Shown here one piece after another: positions 23,247 to 33,416 of a stretch of DNA of 64,000 nucleotides (its first letter is position 1; every line of letters begins with the position of its first letter). Origin of the DNA: Platerodrilus igneus (Eukaryota; Arthropoda; Insecta; Coleoptera; Lycidae); the NCBI GenBank assembly GCA_036346225.1, contig JARFIW010001483.1, forward strand, positions 620,001 to 684,000. Direction: 5' to 3'. Below the pieces are notes generated by a model, which ran no database searches, was not told the origin of the DNA, and saw only the letters and a program-made list of their open reading frames with translations. The position numbers and the translations under genes were made by a program.

Positions 23247-23732
23247 TTCCGGTCCGGTCATCTCTTTGATATTATGTAATGCAGTAGTGGTTTGCTTTGT
23301 TTTGTTCCGATTTTTGATTTAGTGTCGTTTCACTAATTTTGAGTATTTTATTTGAGAAGTGAAATAAGTGGTTAGAGATTTTGTAAATTTTGTAGGTTTG
23401 AGGTGTGCCTTGGTGTGCACGCTGGACATTTTGCTCGCGCGTTGCTCAGAGATGTGTTTAGAAGATGTCTGTAATAGATATCTTTACAATGTAGAAGTAG
23501 GTGGGCTATTTAATTGTTGGTCCTGATTTCTACATATCGAGGTAGAGAGAATATTAGATTATTCTTTCCCTTGTTCCTTTTGACCGTTCGAAGTTCTTTG
23601 GTTTGATAAGGTCAAAGTTGGCTTGGTGAGTCTCACCATTTGGTCCATCACTAATGAGATCAGTTGTTTGTTAGAACTTAGTGATAGGATATTCAGTAGG
23701 GTGTAGGATAGTACAGCCCTGACTGGCTCAGT

Positions 23733-23968
23733 TTTGTATTTGCATTTGTTAAGTAACCTTATGGTTAGGTTACCTTTGTTTTGATCATCTCTTTACGATG
23801 AAGCGATGATATTTTGTATTTGAATTTGATAAGTAACCTTATGGTTAGGTTACCTTTGTTTTGATCATCTCTTTGCGATGAAGTGATGATATTTTGTATT
23901 TGAATTTGATAAGTAACCTTTTGATTAGGTCACTTTTGTTTTGATTATCACTTTGTGATGATGGTGTT
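23733..23968 (+). repeat. Three 80-bp tandem repeats with internal palindromes
   Basis: Units start aagtaacctt at 23751, 23831 and 23911, exactly 80 bp apart. Each contains the palindromic gtaacc-ttatg-gttaggttac and a second self-complementary stretch around gatcatctctt(t)acgatga. They lie between the integrase end and the 3' LTR. Confidence 0.9.
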
Positions 23969-24478
23969 TAAATATAGACCTATTAGTAGGGTTTTACTTT
24001 TGATTATCACCTTGTAGTGATGATGTTTTGAATAGTTATGCTGTCTTGATGAGGAAGCATTCCTTTTTTTTGTAGATAGAGCTAAATGAGCTCCTGGAAG
24101 TGAAGTTTTTTTTGAAATTAGAAGTAAATCGTAAGTGTTTGGTTATAGGTAAGAAATATTAGCCTTGTTAGAAGTATGAATCTCAAGTCAGGAAATATTG
24201 TAAATTTGAATTTTTTGCCCGTGGAGTGTTTGACTTTCTAATTTGACCCTCCCAATTTTGATTATTACCGATTGTGACTCCCGATTTTGTCTCCCGATGG
24301 ACGTCAGGTACAGCGTAGTTACCAACACACTCATTTGTAAATATTTGTCCCCCCCATTTGAATAAATTTATAAAATTGCATAGTTAGTTAGGAAGGTAGA
24401 AAAGGCTAGTATTGTTATAAAAAAATTTTTTTTGTATTTGTTATATTTAAAGTTTTTTCAAAAAAATTTTTTTTCTTT

Positions 24479-24492
24479 TAGGAAAGGGGTAG
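24479..24492 (+). promoter_or_regulatory. Polypurine tract of the LTR element
   Basis: The sequence aggaaaggggtag stands immediately before the TGTAAC start of the 3' LTR, where plus-strand DNA synthesis is primed in LTR retroelements. It is preceded by long T and A runs. Confidence 0.85.
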
Positions 24493-26283
24493 TGTAACAA
24501 TTTTATTTTAGCAGTAAAATAACCTATTCATTAAACGTACAATGAATATTGAAATACCTTTATTAACTAAAATAAAGATTCGAGTAATAATCAAATTTTT
24601 ATAGTATTACTATATCTAGGATTAGTAGTCTATTTGTTTCGGAGTTCGGTGCAATTCCACAGCCACTGGCGCACGCGTGAGAGGTTCGAGAACACCACTT
24701 ATGATCCTCCCACCATGCAAGAACGCAGCGAGCGCACTCGTCGATAGTTAAAAGCAGCGTGAAGATGCATTCAAAAAGAATGGCGAGTGACCTCCGGGTC
24801 GCCTTATTTTGGTGAAACACTTCCTGAGTAACGGTTAGTACTTAATCCACATTTTGCATATTCGTTATCATATTAGCTAATTTAAAAATTTATTTAGCGC
24901 AGCTACAATACGTCAGAAATTGCAACGATAAATTAGAAACTGCACGACCACTTTGAAGTAACAAATTAGAAACCTTAACTTATGGACTACGCAATGAAAG
25001 ATTATATTTGTAAATAGAATTAGACAACGGAGGAGTACGCTATGAAATAATGCTGCCGTGAACCAATGTGAGAAATCCGCTTCGCTCCTACATCTGTATT
25101 AAAGCATGGAAAACAAGCATATTTAGCTGCAGGCCCCGTACTGCGAAGTTGTTTCCATTGCAACCAAAGACGACAGTCGGTGTTGGGTTCGTAATAGAAT
25201 TAAGAATATCCTCAGTACTTCCTTCTGAAAGTACATTATTTCATTTTGTTTGTTGAATGTACAAAATTGTTATTCAGTTTACCTGTGATTAGGCTGGTTT
25301 TCCCCAGTATCGGGTTTGATTTCACTTAGTTCCGTAAATATGTAACTACACGTGGCTACAACGTAAATTAACAGCTGCTATTACGTCACCTGTTTGTTTG
25401 AACAATGCCGTCAACAATTGCACAATGGCTAACAGATGTTTAACATTACAGTACTGCCACTTTTGATAAAATTAGAGAATATCTTGGTGATTCTTTTAAC
25501 TTCAGACTAATTTTAATTTTGTTAAATTAATGAGAAAATTTCATATATTCATTTGTAAGTGACCTACACAGATCTGGTTGGGTTATAAAAATACCTTAGC
25601 ATTATTAGTTACACCGAATTGTAATATATTTAAGTAAGGATCAGTTGATAAGCCTTACAACAATTTTGCAAGAATATCAAATATTTATTTTATTTAATTA
25701 CAATGAAATTTTATTTACTGAAACAAAGAAAATTCTTTCTAGTAAATTAATTACCTACATTTAAAGTTTTTTATTCTGATCTAGTTTGATCAGACCTGAT
25801 AAACAAAAGACAGTAAGAGTTAAATTTTTATGATTCCATTATGTAGGAAATATTCTCTATGCATTTTAGATATACTTGAGGGACGCAAATAGTGTTCCCA
25901 TTTTTTTTTTGGTAACTTAACTATTATACTTTCTTACAGGAGCAGTGTCTTATTCTGTTAAGACAAGTTTGTAAGTCAGCGGCGATCTTTTTTCTTTGGG
26001 TCTCCAAGTCCGCCCTTAGAAATTTGCTATGCCATTAATATAAATCAGTCTGGACTTGGTGGCGCCTGTTTGTTTTAGTTTGAGTGTGACCCCCCACAGA
26101 TTTCGACTTACCCCCCATTGCTCATAGCTCTACCCCAGGAATAGACCCCTAGTTACGTCGGAAGATTTAGTTTTGCAGACACCTAACTTGAAGTATGGTG
26201 TTAATAAAGTAGTGTCTTAGTAAGTCAAGAAAAAACGTTTCACTGGTGCCGGCAACGTGAGGCCTTTTGGGGCAATCGTTTCA
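24493..26283 (+). repeat. 3' LTR
   Basis: It matches the 5' LTR through 26242. It then has its own tail (ctggtgccggcaacgtgagg and onward) ending GTTTCA before the gcgt duplication at 26284-26287. The tail begins with a primer-binding-site-like motif rather than the tail present in the 5' LTR. Confidence 0.88.
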
Positions 26284-26287
26284 GCGT

Positions 26288-27440
26288 GTAGTAGGAAAAC
26301 TGGAATCAATAGTTCTATGATTTTTACAATTTTACTTCAATGTTTCACTAAACATTTCACAAATTATACTATTCCTTATTTCTAATTTTTCATAAACAAA
26401 CCAACTGTTCAACGATAATTCGTACAACCAACTTAAGGTTTTTATTCTCAAACGGAACTACTGTCAACACTCAAAAAATCTGGACAACCCCTCTTCAGGA
26501 GAACCGTTCGTGGCGATGGACATGTAAGGAAAATTATATAAATTGCAATATCTCAATGATCCGTGTAAGATAAGCAAAGCAAAATTTTAATGGATCAAAA
26601 TTGTTAATAATTCTCAAATAACTGTAAAAAGAAATAAGAAATATAAGATTTAACAAAGGGGGAGGGGGATTTATTTTATAAATGAAATTGACTTATCACA
26701 GGCAGAAGTGTCTAATGTTGCAAATCTTTAAATGTTGTACAGTGCAGTTTTGGTGTACTGTTTATTTGTGTCACACTTCCAAATTGGTCAATGTATCAAC
26801 TAATAAACAAATGTGCTAATATTTATTTTAAAAAGAAAAGATTGACCCGGAAACTAGTGTACACAGATCAAAATAACATGTGCAAAAATGATATTTGCAA
26901 TTTCTGTTCAGTCATCGGCTATCATTTTATACATAATTAGCTCTGTTTATCGTGGGTGCATGTTCGAATGATCTATATACATAAAGCATAGCAATAATAG
27001 TAATACTGTTAAATTGTAGAAAGAAAAATACATACAAAAGAACATTTGTATAAGTCAATGCATATATATTTATAATTGGACATTGATTTTGTGTGACGTC
27101 GTTGTATAACATTAACATACTGAAGTAACGTGTATGCAGTGTAATTCTAAAATATACACAACATCTAATTTCAGTGTTAAAAATTAATACTCTTTTCTAC
27201 CACTGTTAAGGTTTATATACAGAAATGTTGCACAACTGGATTAAAACTGTAGCAACACACGATGCAGATCCAATGTTGCAAATTCGATTTTTATTATTTA
27301 GATAGGGTACGTAAATGGTTACTCAGTTCAAGCCCAAAAGCATTGGGCATCTATAGCAGTTTCTAACTTATCTTTTTATAAAATGGAACATATTAAAACC
27401 AGAAGATATCTATTATATAACAAATAATTTTTATCCAGAG
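26288..27440. other. AT-rich spacer, no recognised gene
   Basis: No coding signal was found. A g-rich run (gggggaggggga) sits near 26656. The dispersed repeat at 26695-26832 is listed separately. Confidence 0.55.
26695..26832 (-). repeat. Inverted partner of the repeat at 2567-2703
   Basis: Reverse complement shows the same block order: gaccaatttggaagt, ataaacagtacaccaaaac, and aacatttaaagatttgcaa. See the partner entry. Confidence 0.75.
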
Positions 27441-27444
27441 TATC

Positions 27445-27930
27445 ATTATGCGAGTTTGAAAAAAATAGTAAGCCGGAGAAAACAGGTTTCTGTCAACGGT
27501 ATGTTAGTTTAGTACACCTACCCTTGCTGCCTAACAAGTTTCACGAGCGCAGGTCTTAATACAAGCTAAACAAAAAATTAATATTTTCTTAAAGTGTCCC
27601 TAGCAAGTTTGAAAAAATTTGGGAACCAGGGCCAACAGGTTTCTGTCAAAGGTGTATGCTGTTTTAGTACACCTGTCCTAGATGCCTAACAAGTTGCAAG
27701 CGCACAGGTTTTATAGAAATTAAAAAAATAATTTTAATATTTTCTTATGGTGTCCTTCGAAATAATTTGCAAACCAAGGTTCGTTAGTTTCTGTCAAAAG
27801 TATGTGATATCTAACAAGTTTCAGGTGCACAGGTATCACAAAAGCTATAAAAAACCATTTTATTATTTTTTTAAGCGTTATGCAAGTTCGCAAAAAATGC
27901 GAATTGTTACTGTAAATTACTTCTTACCTG
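27445..27930 (+). repeat. Tandem repeat, ~150-bp unit, three copies and a bit
   Basis: Each unit contains a caagtttgaaaaaa start, (a)ggtttctgtcaa, a ttagtacacct block, a cctaacaagtt block, a gcgcaggt block and an A/T-rich end. The ggtttctgtcaa blocks sit near 27485, 27637 and 27787, about 150 bp apart. A fourth unit begins near 27890 and stops. It is non-coding. Confidence 0.85.
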
Positions 27931-28369
27931 CAATTAGAGTAAGCTTGAAGGATGACACTCAATAGAGAATATTTAGTTTTTAATTCTTGTCTGCTGTATT
28001 AGTGTTAAGTGCACCGCTGTGTCGAAATTGGCATGCTATTAAAAGTTATTTTGTTCCACTATTCTTAGAAATTATGCCTTATACTAAACCCTAGTTAAAT
28101 GTAACTGTTATTTAAAATTTTCCTAAATTTAATTAAAAAAGTGTATGATAGAGATTCCAGGGAACACTATAAATTTGTAAAATTAACAGATCTTGAAATA
28201 TCAATTTTTCAATTAATAGCATGCAAGTGCTAACGCTGACGTTTATGGATATAATTGCAAATATGTTAAAAAGAAAATCTCAATAGTTTATTGCCACTTA
28301 AAATAACCTCACTTCTCTAAATTGAAAATAAATATTCAAGTGTCTACTATCTTCACATATCAAATACCT

Positions 28370-29025
28370 TATTACAGCCATCACCACCACTTCTGATATT
28401 ATAATAAGCTTTTGCATGTGTTAAAATCATCTTTACTGTATTAAATTGACAATGATATGGTGGTAGGGGCAGAAGTTCATGGCTATGGCTTCATTAGAAG
28501 CTAATCTAATTTACAATGCCTTTGTAACGTGCGAGATTTAATCAAACTTAATAATTCACATTTAAATATTGCATAGTATACTGAACCTTGTGTGTAAAAA
28601 TATATTGAATTGCAACAAACTTAGTCCAAGATACTGTTGGTACTTCGTTGAGTAGTGTAGAATGATAAGGTGTATTATCCAATAAGATTAATGATGGTTC
28701 TTCTAAATTGTTTCTTAACTTCTCTGCAACCCACTGTAAAAACGTATCCCCATTCATTTCACCATAATAATCACTATTGGTCGATTTGGAAGCAAACAAC
28801 AAAGAAGTATTTTCTACAAAACCTTCCTTTGATCTAGCATGAACTACTATAAAACGTTTTGAATTAATTAAAATATAATTTGTCATGTAAAAATGTTTAC
28901 CTCTTGTACTGCCTGTACTGAGATGAAACAACCCCATTCAGCTTTTCTTGTTCACAATATGCCAATAAGTTCAACACCAATTGTTGAGCTATGCTTCCAA
29001 AATTGTATCTGACTGACATTTTGTA
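28370..29025 (-). pseudogene. IS630/Tc1-like transposase, internally deleted copy
   Basis: The start (about 29020, MSVRYNFGSIAQQLVLNLL) matches the start of the longer copy at 31788. The helix-turn-helix part and first catalytic aspartate are missing. The frame 28548-28937 resumes with RFIVVHARSKEGF, SDYYGEMNG, and LEEPSLILLDNTPYHS, the second catalytic aspartate. After a shift, LPPYHCQFNTVKMI near 28455 has lysine where the catalytic glutamate stands in the sister copy (FNAIEM). The enzyme would cut and paste DNA; this copy is dead. Confidence 0.8.
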
Positions 29026-29344
29026 ATATTGAGTTCTAATAAAAACTGTTTTTCATTAAATTAAGGACGAATATACCGGCGCCTTAAGCGATGGTAACAA
29101 CAGTTTGCGTTATTTTTGCTGAACGCAAGCGCTACCTTCCAACATGTCGAAGACGGCCATTTTTTGTAGCATTCCATATATACCCTCACTTATGATAGTG
29201 GCGGGAAATAATGTCAGTTGATCAATTCCTTTTCTCCGTGATACGAGTGGAATAATAAATTTTATGACGTTGAAAAGAAATGAAGAAAGTTATAACACAC
29301 AATCTCCCTAAAAATTTTAATATTTTGAATAATAAAACTACATA

Positions 29345-29367
29345 TTTCAGGCTGGGCCCATCCTCAG
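29345..29367 (-). ncRNA. Hammerhead-ribozyme-like core, possible Penelope-like 3' end
   Basis: The minus strand reads CTGAGGA, then a GGGC-CCA-GCCT stem-loop, then GAAA, the order of the hammerhead catalytic core. An A/T-rich tail follows (tatgtagttttattattc). Penelope-like elements carry hammerhead motifs near their ends, and a Penelope GIY-YIG fragment lies at 39930-40290. The other stems were not confirmed. Confidence 0.35.
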
Positions 29368-29595
29368 GTTAACAATAAATTAAAACTACTTTCAAGGTTA
29401 CAAAATTGACAAACAGTAATATACAAATTCTTAAAAACATGGCGATTTAATAAATTAACTTACCTATCAAAGTATATGGAAGAAAAAGTTCTGTCATTAA
29501 TATTAATATGAGTGTTGTATTACTTTTAAAAATTTTACGAGTTAGCGCGGGCAGACATTGGAACAAAATGGACGAAAGCTTGTTCATTATGAATA

Positions 29596-32202
29596 TATAG
29601 TCAAAACCATGAAAGAAGTCGTCTGCGTCATAACTTGTATTCATATGAATTAAGTTGAAAATTTAAAGTCAATGTAGCATCTTGTTCCATAAACACACAA
29701 TAAATATTCGAATTCGGAAGTGTCCGTCAAGCTTCGCACATGTAAACCATAACGAATCATGGTTGCCGATAATATTTTATTTTCATTGAGGTAGTTGTTT
29801 TAACTATTTTGAAATTAGTGTCCTCTTGTTTTACGAGTTCAATGAATTCATTTAAAATAAAACCCATTTTCATAAATGGAGTTACATATATTGATCTGAA
29901 TAAAAACGTACAATAACTGCAATATAAATTATTTACGGCAACTGTATTGAAATCTTTCTCGGGTACGATAACTTTGGCAACCGTGCTTTATGGAAAAATT
30001 AACATTTAGTCTTGTTGACATTTTAATAAAATGATTAATGACGTCTTCACACCAAACACTTAATTTTCATTAATTCTTTTAAAACTTTAAAAAGTATATA
30101 CCATTTACAAAAAAAACTAAGAAAGATATCCTATTTTTAAGAAAAGGCATAATTTTATACCAAAAGTAAGGTTATGTCGTTATGGTTTTTAGAATGCATC
30201 CCATGGAATGAATGTTGGCTATCGTAGAATTAAAAATCAAAAGAGGAATAGTTCGTATATATTTAATTGCAAATTTGTTGTAAAAATAATACAATTACAT
30301 CAATCTAAATGAGAAAGAATTTTCAAGTAAAATGAGTAAACAATAGTAAATATCATTTTATTTAATCTTCGCCACTTTCAGAATTTGATTGTGGGTCTTC
30401 ATCAACTTGAATTATAAGGTTGTCCACAGTTATATCGAGTACCTTTTCTCTTTCATACCACTTATTTATAATTGCATCTGTGTGACGGATACACTCTTGC
30501 CAAACATTTCCAGTACACTGATTTAGAGATTCTTTCCACATTGCAACTACTTTGTCATCACCGTAACCACCTCGACCAATATTTTTGTTATAATATTTCT
30601 TAGCAATTGCCCACACCATCTCAATCGCATTAAATTCGCAATGGTAAGGTGGTAATCGCAAAACGTCATGCCCACGGGATTGTAGCAAGTGATCTACCTG
30701 ATAGTGCTTGCTTTTGTTGTGACTTAGCCAATGCCAACAGTTCAGATTTGAACATTTGCTCATCACATTGTATGCTATTATTTATAAACCACTGTTTAAT
30801 TGCATCCTTATTCCACGATGATGATGGCATCTTTTCAACTAAAGTTGAATGATAGGACGCATTATCCATAATAATTAAGGATGGTTCTTCGAGGTGGTTT
30901 ATTAGTTGGTTATCCACCCATTTCAAAAACATTTCACCGTTCATCTCACCGTGATAATCATCTTTCTGTGATTTTGATGCAAATATTAATCCAGCATTAT
31001 TCACAAATCCTGCGTTAGAACCAGCATGTACAATTACAAAGCGTTTGCCATCATAACCTTCTGGTTTACAAACACTTTTTACGTTAACATCTTGCCATGA
31101 CCGTCCTGGATTTCCTTTAGCAAACAACCATGTTTCGTCCATAAAGACAACATCTCGTTTAATCTGCGAGTGCATATTACGGTTATATGCTTTTAAAAAT
31201 TTCAGTCTTGCATCAGCGATGGATAGTTTTGCAATTAAAGCACGACGATTGTCTTCTTTCGTAAACTTAAATCCAATGTTATGTAGCGTGCGATTTAAGC
31301 TTGTATCGCTTAAAAAAATTTTGTTTTCCTGAAGTTCAGCATTTAGGGTTGAGACTGTAACATGTTTCTCTATAATAAAGAAAATTGTATTTTTAGGTAA
31401 TTGAACAAAATATTATCACTTACTTTGGGCATACATATCATATAAAGTATTCCTGATGTTCATTTTTACACATTCAGGCAAGTCAACTGTCTTGGATTTT
31501 TTTTCGAGGTCGTTTCTTTCCAGGACTATACAAAATTGGATTTCTTTCACAGCGTGCTTTAATTCGACTCACGGCACGCATGTTAGTTTTCAATGCGTTT
31601 GCAACTCGCTAAAATAATATGGATCTTATTAACAATATGAATAATTATTTTATGATATACTGTACCTCATGTACTGCATTTAAAGAAATTAGAGGTCCAC
31701 CATTATTTTGTTCTTGCTGGAAGTATTCCAATAAATTTAAAACGAATTGTTGAGCTTGTGAACCCAATGTTTTTCCTTGTGCAGACATGATACCGCTATT
31801 AGTTCTAATAAGAACTGTTGTAATTAATATTCCCTAATTTCAATGAAAAACAATAAAAAAGCACGTAAATATAAAAGCGGTGAAAGCTGGAGTAAATAAT
31901 TAAAACAAACTAGTGAGGTTATGTACAACAAATTAAATATGACGATTATAGATCACTGACCTAGTAAAATCATGCCCGTTAGCAGAGACTAGTTAGCAAA
32001 GTTCAAAACATACGGACATATACTCTTCTCTGTCGTTTTCCCAGATGAACGTGTTCACGTATGTCTTTATTTAAAACACGTACAAATCGTATTACTATCT
32101 TTATCATACATATTAGTTAAGCTTTTAAATAATCTAAACGTATGTTTTGAATTAAGTTAGACACCTATGACATAGAGGACTTCTTTCGCGGTTCCTACTA
32201 TA
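29596..32202 (-). mobile_element. IS630/Tc1-like DNA transposon with 37-bp inverted termini
   Basis: The left end 29596-29632 (TATAGTCAAAACCATGAAAG...) and the reverse complement of the right end 32166-32202 (TATAGTAGGAACCGCGAAAG...) match at 29 of 37 positions. Both outermost bases are TA, as expected for a TA target. The element is 2607 bp and carries a three-exon transposase between ~400-bp terminal regions. The same two terminal regions without the gene occur at 45689-46306. Confidence 0.9.
30362..31788 (-). pseudogene. IS630/Tc1-like DDE transposase, three exons, two frameshifts
   Basis: Exon 1 (31788-31666) starts MSAQGKTLGSQAQQFVLNLL and ends at a GTAC donor. Exon 2 (31608-31425) follows a TTTTAG acceptor and ends before GTAAGT. 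Exon 3 (31369-30362) follows a TTATAG acceptor. Catalytic blocks are VFMDETW, LIIMDNASYHS and LPPYHCEFNAIEM, giving the D, D, E set of a DDE_3-type transposase that excises and inserts the flanking element. Exon 2 is 184 nt, one base over a whole number of codons, with the shift in an A-run. A second one-base shift lies near 30715. The acidic C-terminus (DEDPQSNSESGED) ends at 30362. These two lesions make it inactive unless they are sequencing errors. Confidence 0.88.
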
Positions 32203-32984
32203 ACAGTAGTAATAAACGTTCATAGACAAACGTATAGACGACTTTATTATTAATTTAACTTTTATCCTATGAAGCGCCATCTAGGTGTTGGGAAGAAACT
32301 ATTACTGAATAGTGATTGGATACTTGATATGAATCTTGATTGGTCATTAATAAAACCGGAAAATGGGTAATTTTCATATTTATGTTTAAAGTTAAATTCT
32401 TAAATCAACAAACAAATGTCTTCCTTCAATGTTGATACTACACTATAGAGATATTTGTTTATGGATGTATGTGATTTAAAACTTTTGTTCACCTTTGTTG
32501 ACTTCTATTGTTAAATGATCGTTTTAGTAGATAAACTAATACAAGGTTCAATACATGTCCCTTCAATTTGATAAGGCCATAAGTTCCCTGAAGGCAATGG
32601 TTGTAAAAATTTTGTTGCAGTATTTCATGTTTAAGAAAAAAGGGACTAATTTAAACAAGATATGTATTTATAATATATATAATAATAATAATAATACAAA
32701 TAAACGCAAATTTTAAGCATCAAACCAGAGGCTTGTTTGTGCACTATACAATTACATATATAAGTGTAAAAAATAAAGGACTTACACAAGCAAAATAAAA
32801 ATATTACAAAAATATAATTTTCAAATTAAAAACATATATCCTAATATAAACTATTTTTAAGATTCCATAAACTTACTTTAATAAGATAAAAAAAGATAGT
32901 GTATTTTGGCGAAAAAATCGATATACAGAGAAAACTATAATACTTGCTATTATATTAATATAAGGTGCAATTACAACAGTTTTT
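32203..32984. other. AT-rich spacer, no recognised gene
   Basis: Simple ATA repeats occur near 32670-32700. The ORF at 32873-33055 is a by-product of the hairpin repeat. Confidence 0.6.
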
Positions 32985-33122
32985 GTTAATCTTTGTTGGG
33001 AATTAAACCATTCATAGTTTTTAAAATCATATTTATTTACGTTTCGATCTATCACCTAGGATCATTGTCAAAATAATAATTTTAAAAACTATGAGTGGTT
33101 TAATTCCAAACGAAGATTAACA
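32985..33122. repeat. Hairpin repeat: 46-bp inverted arms and ~47-bp loop
   Basis: The left arm gttaatctttgttgggaatt... pairs with the right arm ...aattccaaacgaagattaac over about 46 bp with few mismatches. The loop carries tttacgtttcgatc and cctaggatc. Related single-arm copies are at 150-238 and about 44255-44310. It looks like a small foldback transposon. Confidence 0.85.
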
Positions 33123-33174
33123 AAGATGCTATATAAATCACAACAAACATACGGGGAGTATTAACAACAGTTTT

Positions 33175-33416
33175 TGTTTTTTTTTGGTGACAGATACCTT
33201 TTATCTGCTACTAGATGACCTAGTACTACATCTACAATCTAGAATACTGGGTACATAGAAGCACATGCTCACAGGGTGGTTTTCTCACTCCTACACCACC
33301 TTCAAAACTAACCTGTACACAATCAAAACAAAATTAACAGTTCGTATTTAGCATTCCAATTAAATTACGTAGTTTTGAATACCGATTAGCATTGAGCGGT
33401 TTTGTCATTAAATCTG
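33175..33416 (-). other. Probable 3' sequence of the copia element
   Basis: This is non-coding sequence directly after the copia RNase H stop, with a T-run near 33180. It may include a piece of the 3' LTR, but I could not find a partner. Confidence 0.3.

Larger units (their letters stand above)
19422..26283 (+). mobile_element. Complete-ended Ty3/gypsy-type LTR retrotransposon with gutted interior
   Basis: Two direct LTRs (19422-21248 and 24493-26283) flank a 3.2-kb interior. The element starts TGTAACAA and ends GTTTCA. It is flanked by gcgt at 19418-19421 and 26284-26287, matching a 4-bp target duplication. A primer-binding-site-like stretch (tagcgcccaacgtttggggc, 21250-21269) follows the 5' LTR. 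A purine tract precedes the 3' LTR. The interior lacks gag, protease and reverse transcriptase and keeps only the C-terminal half of integrase. The element could only move with enzymes from relatives. LTR bodies differ at only about ten positions by eye, so insertion was recent. Confidence 0.9.
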
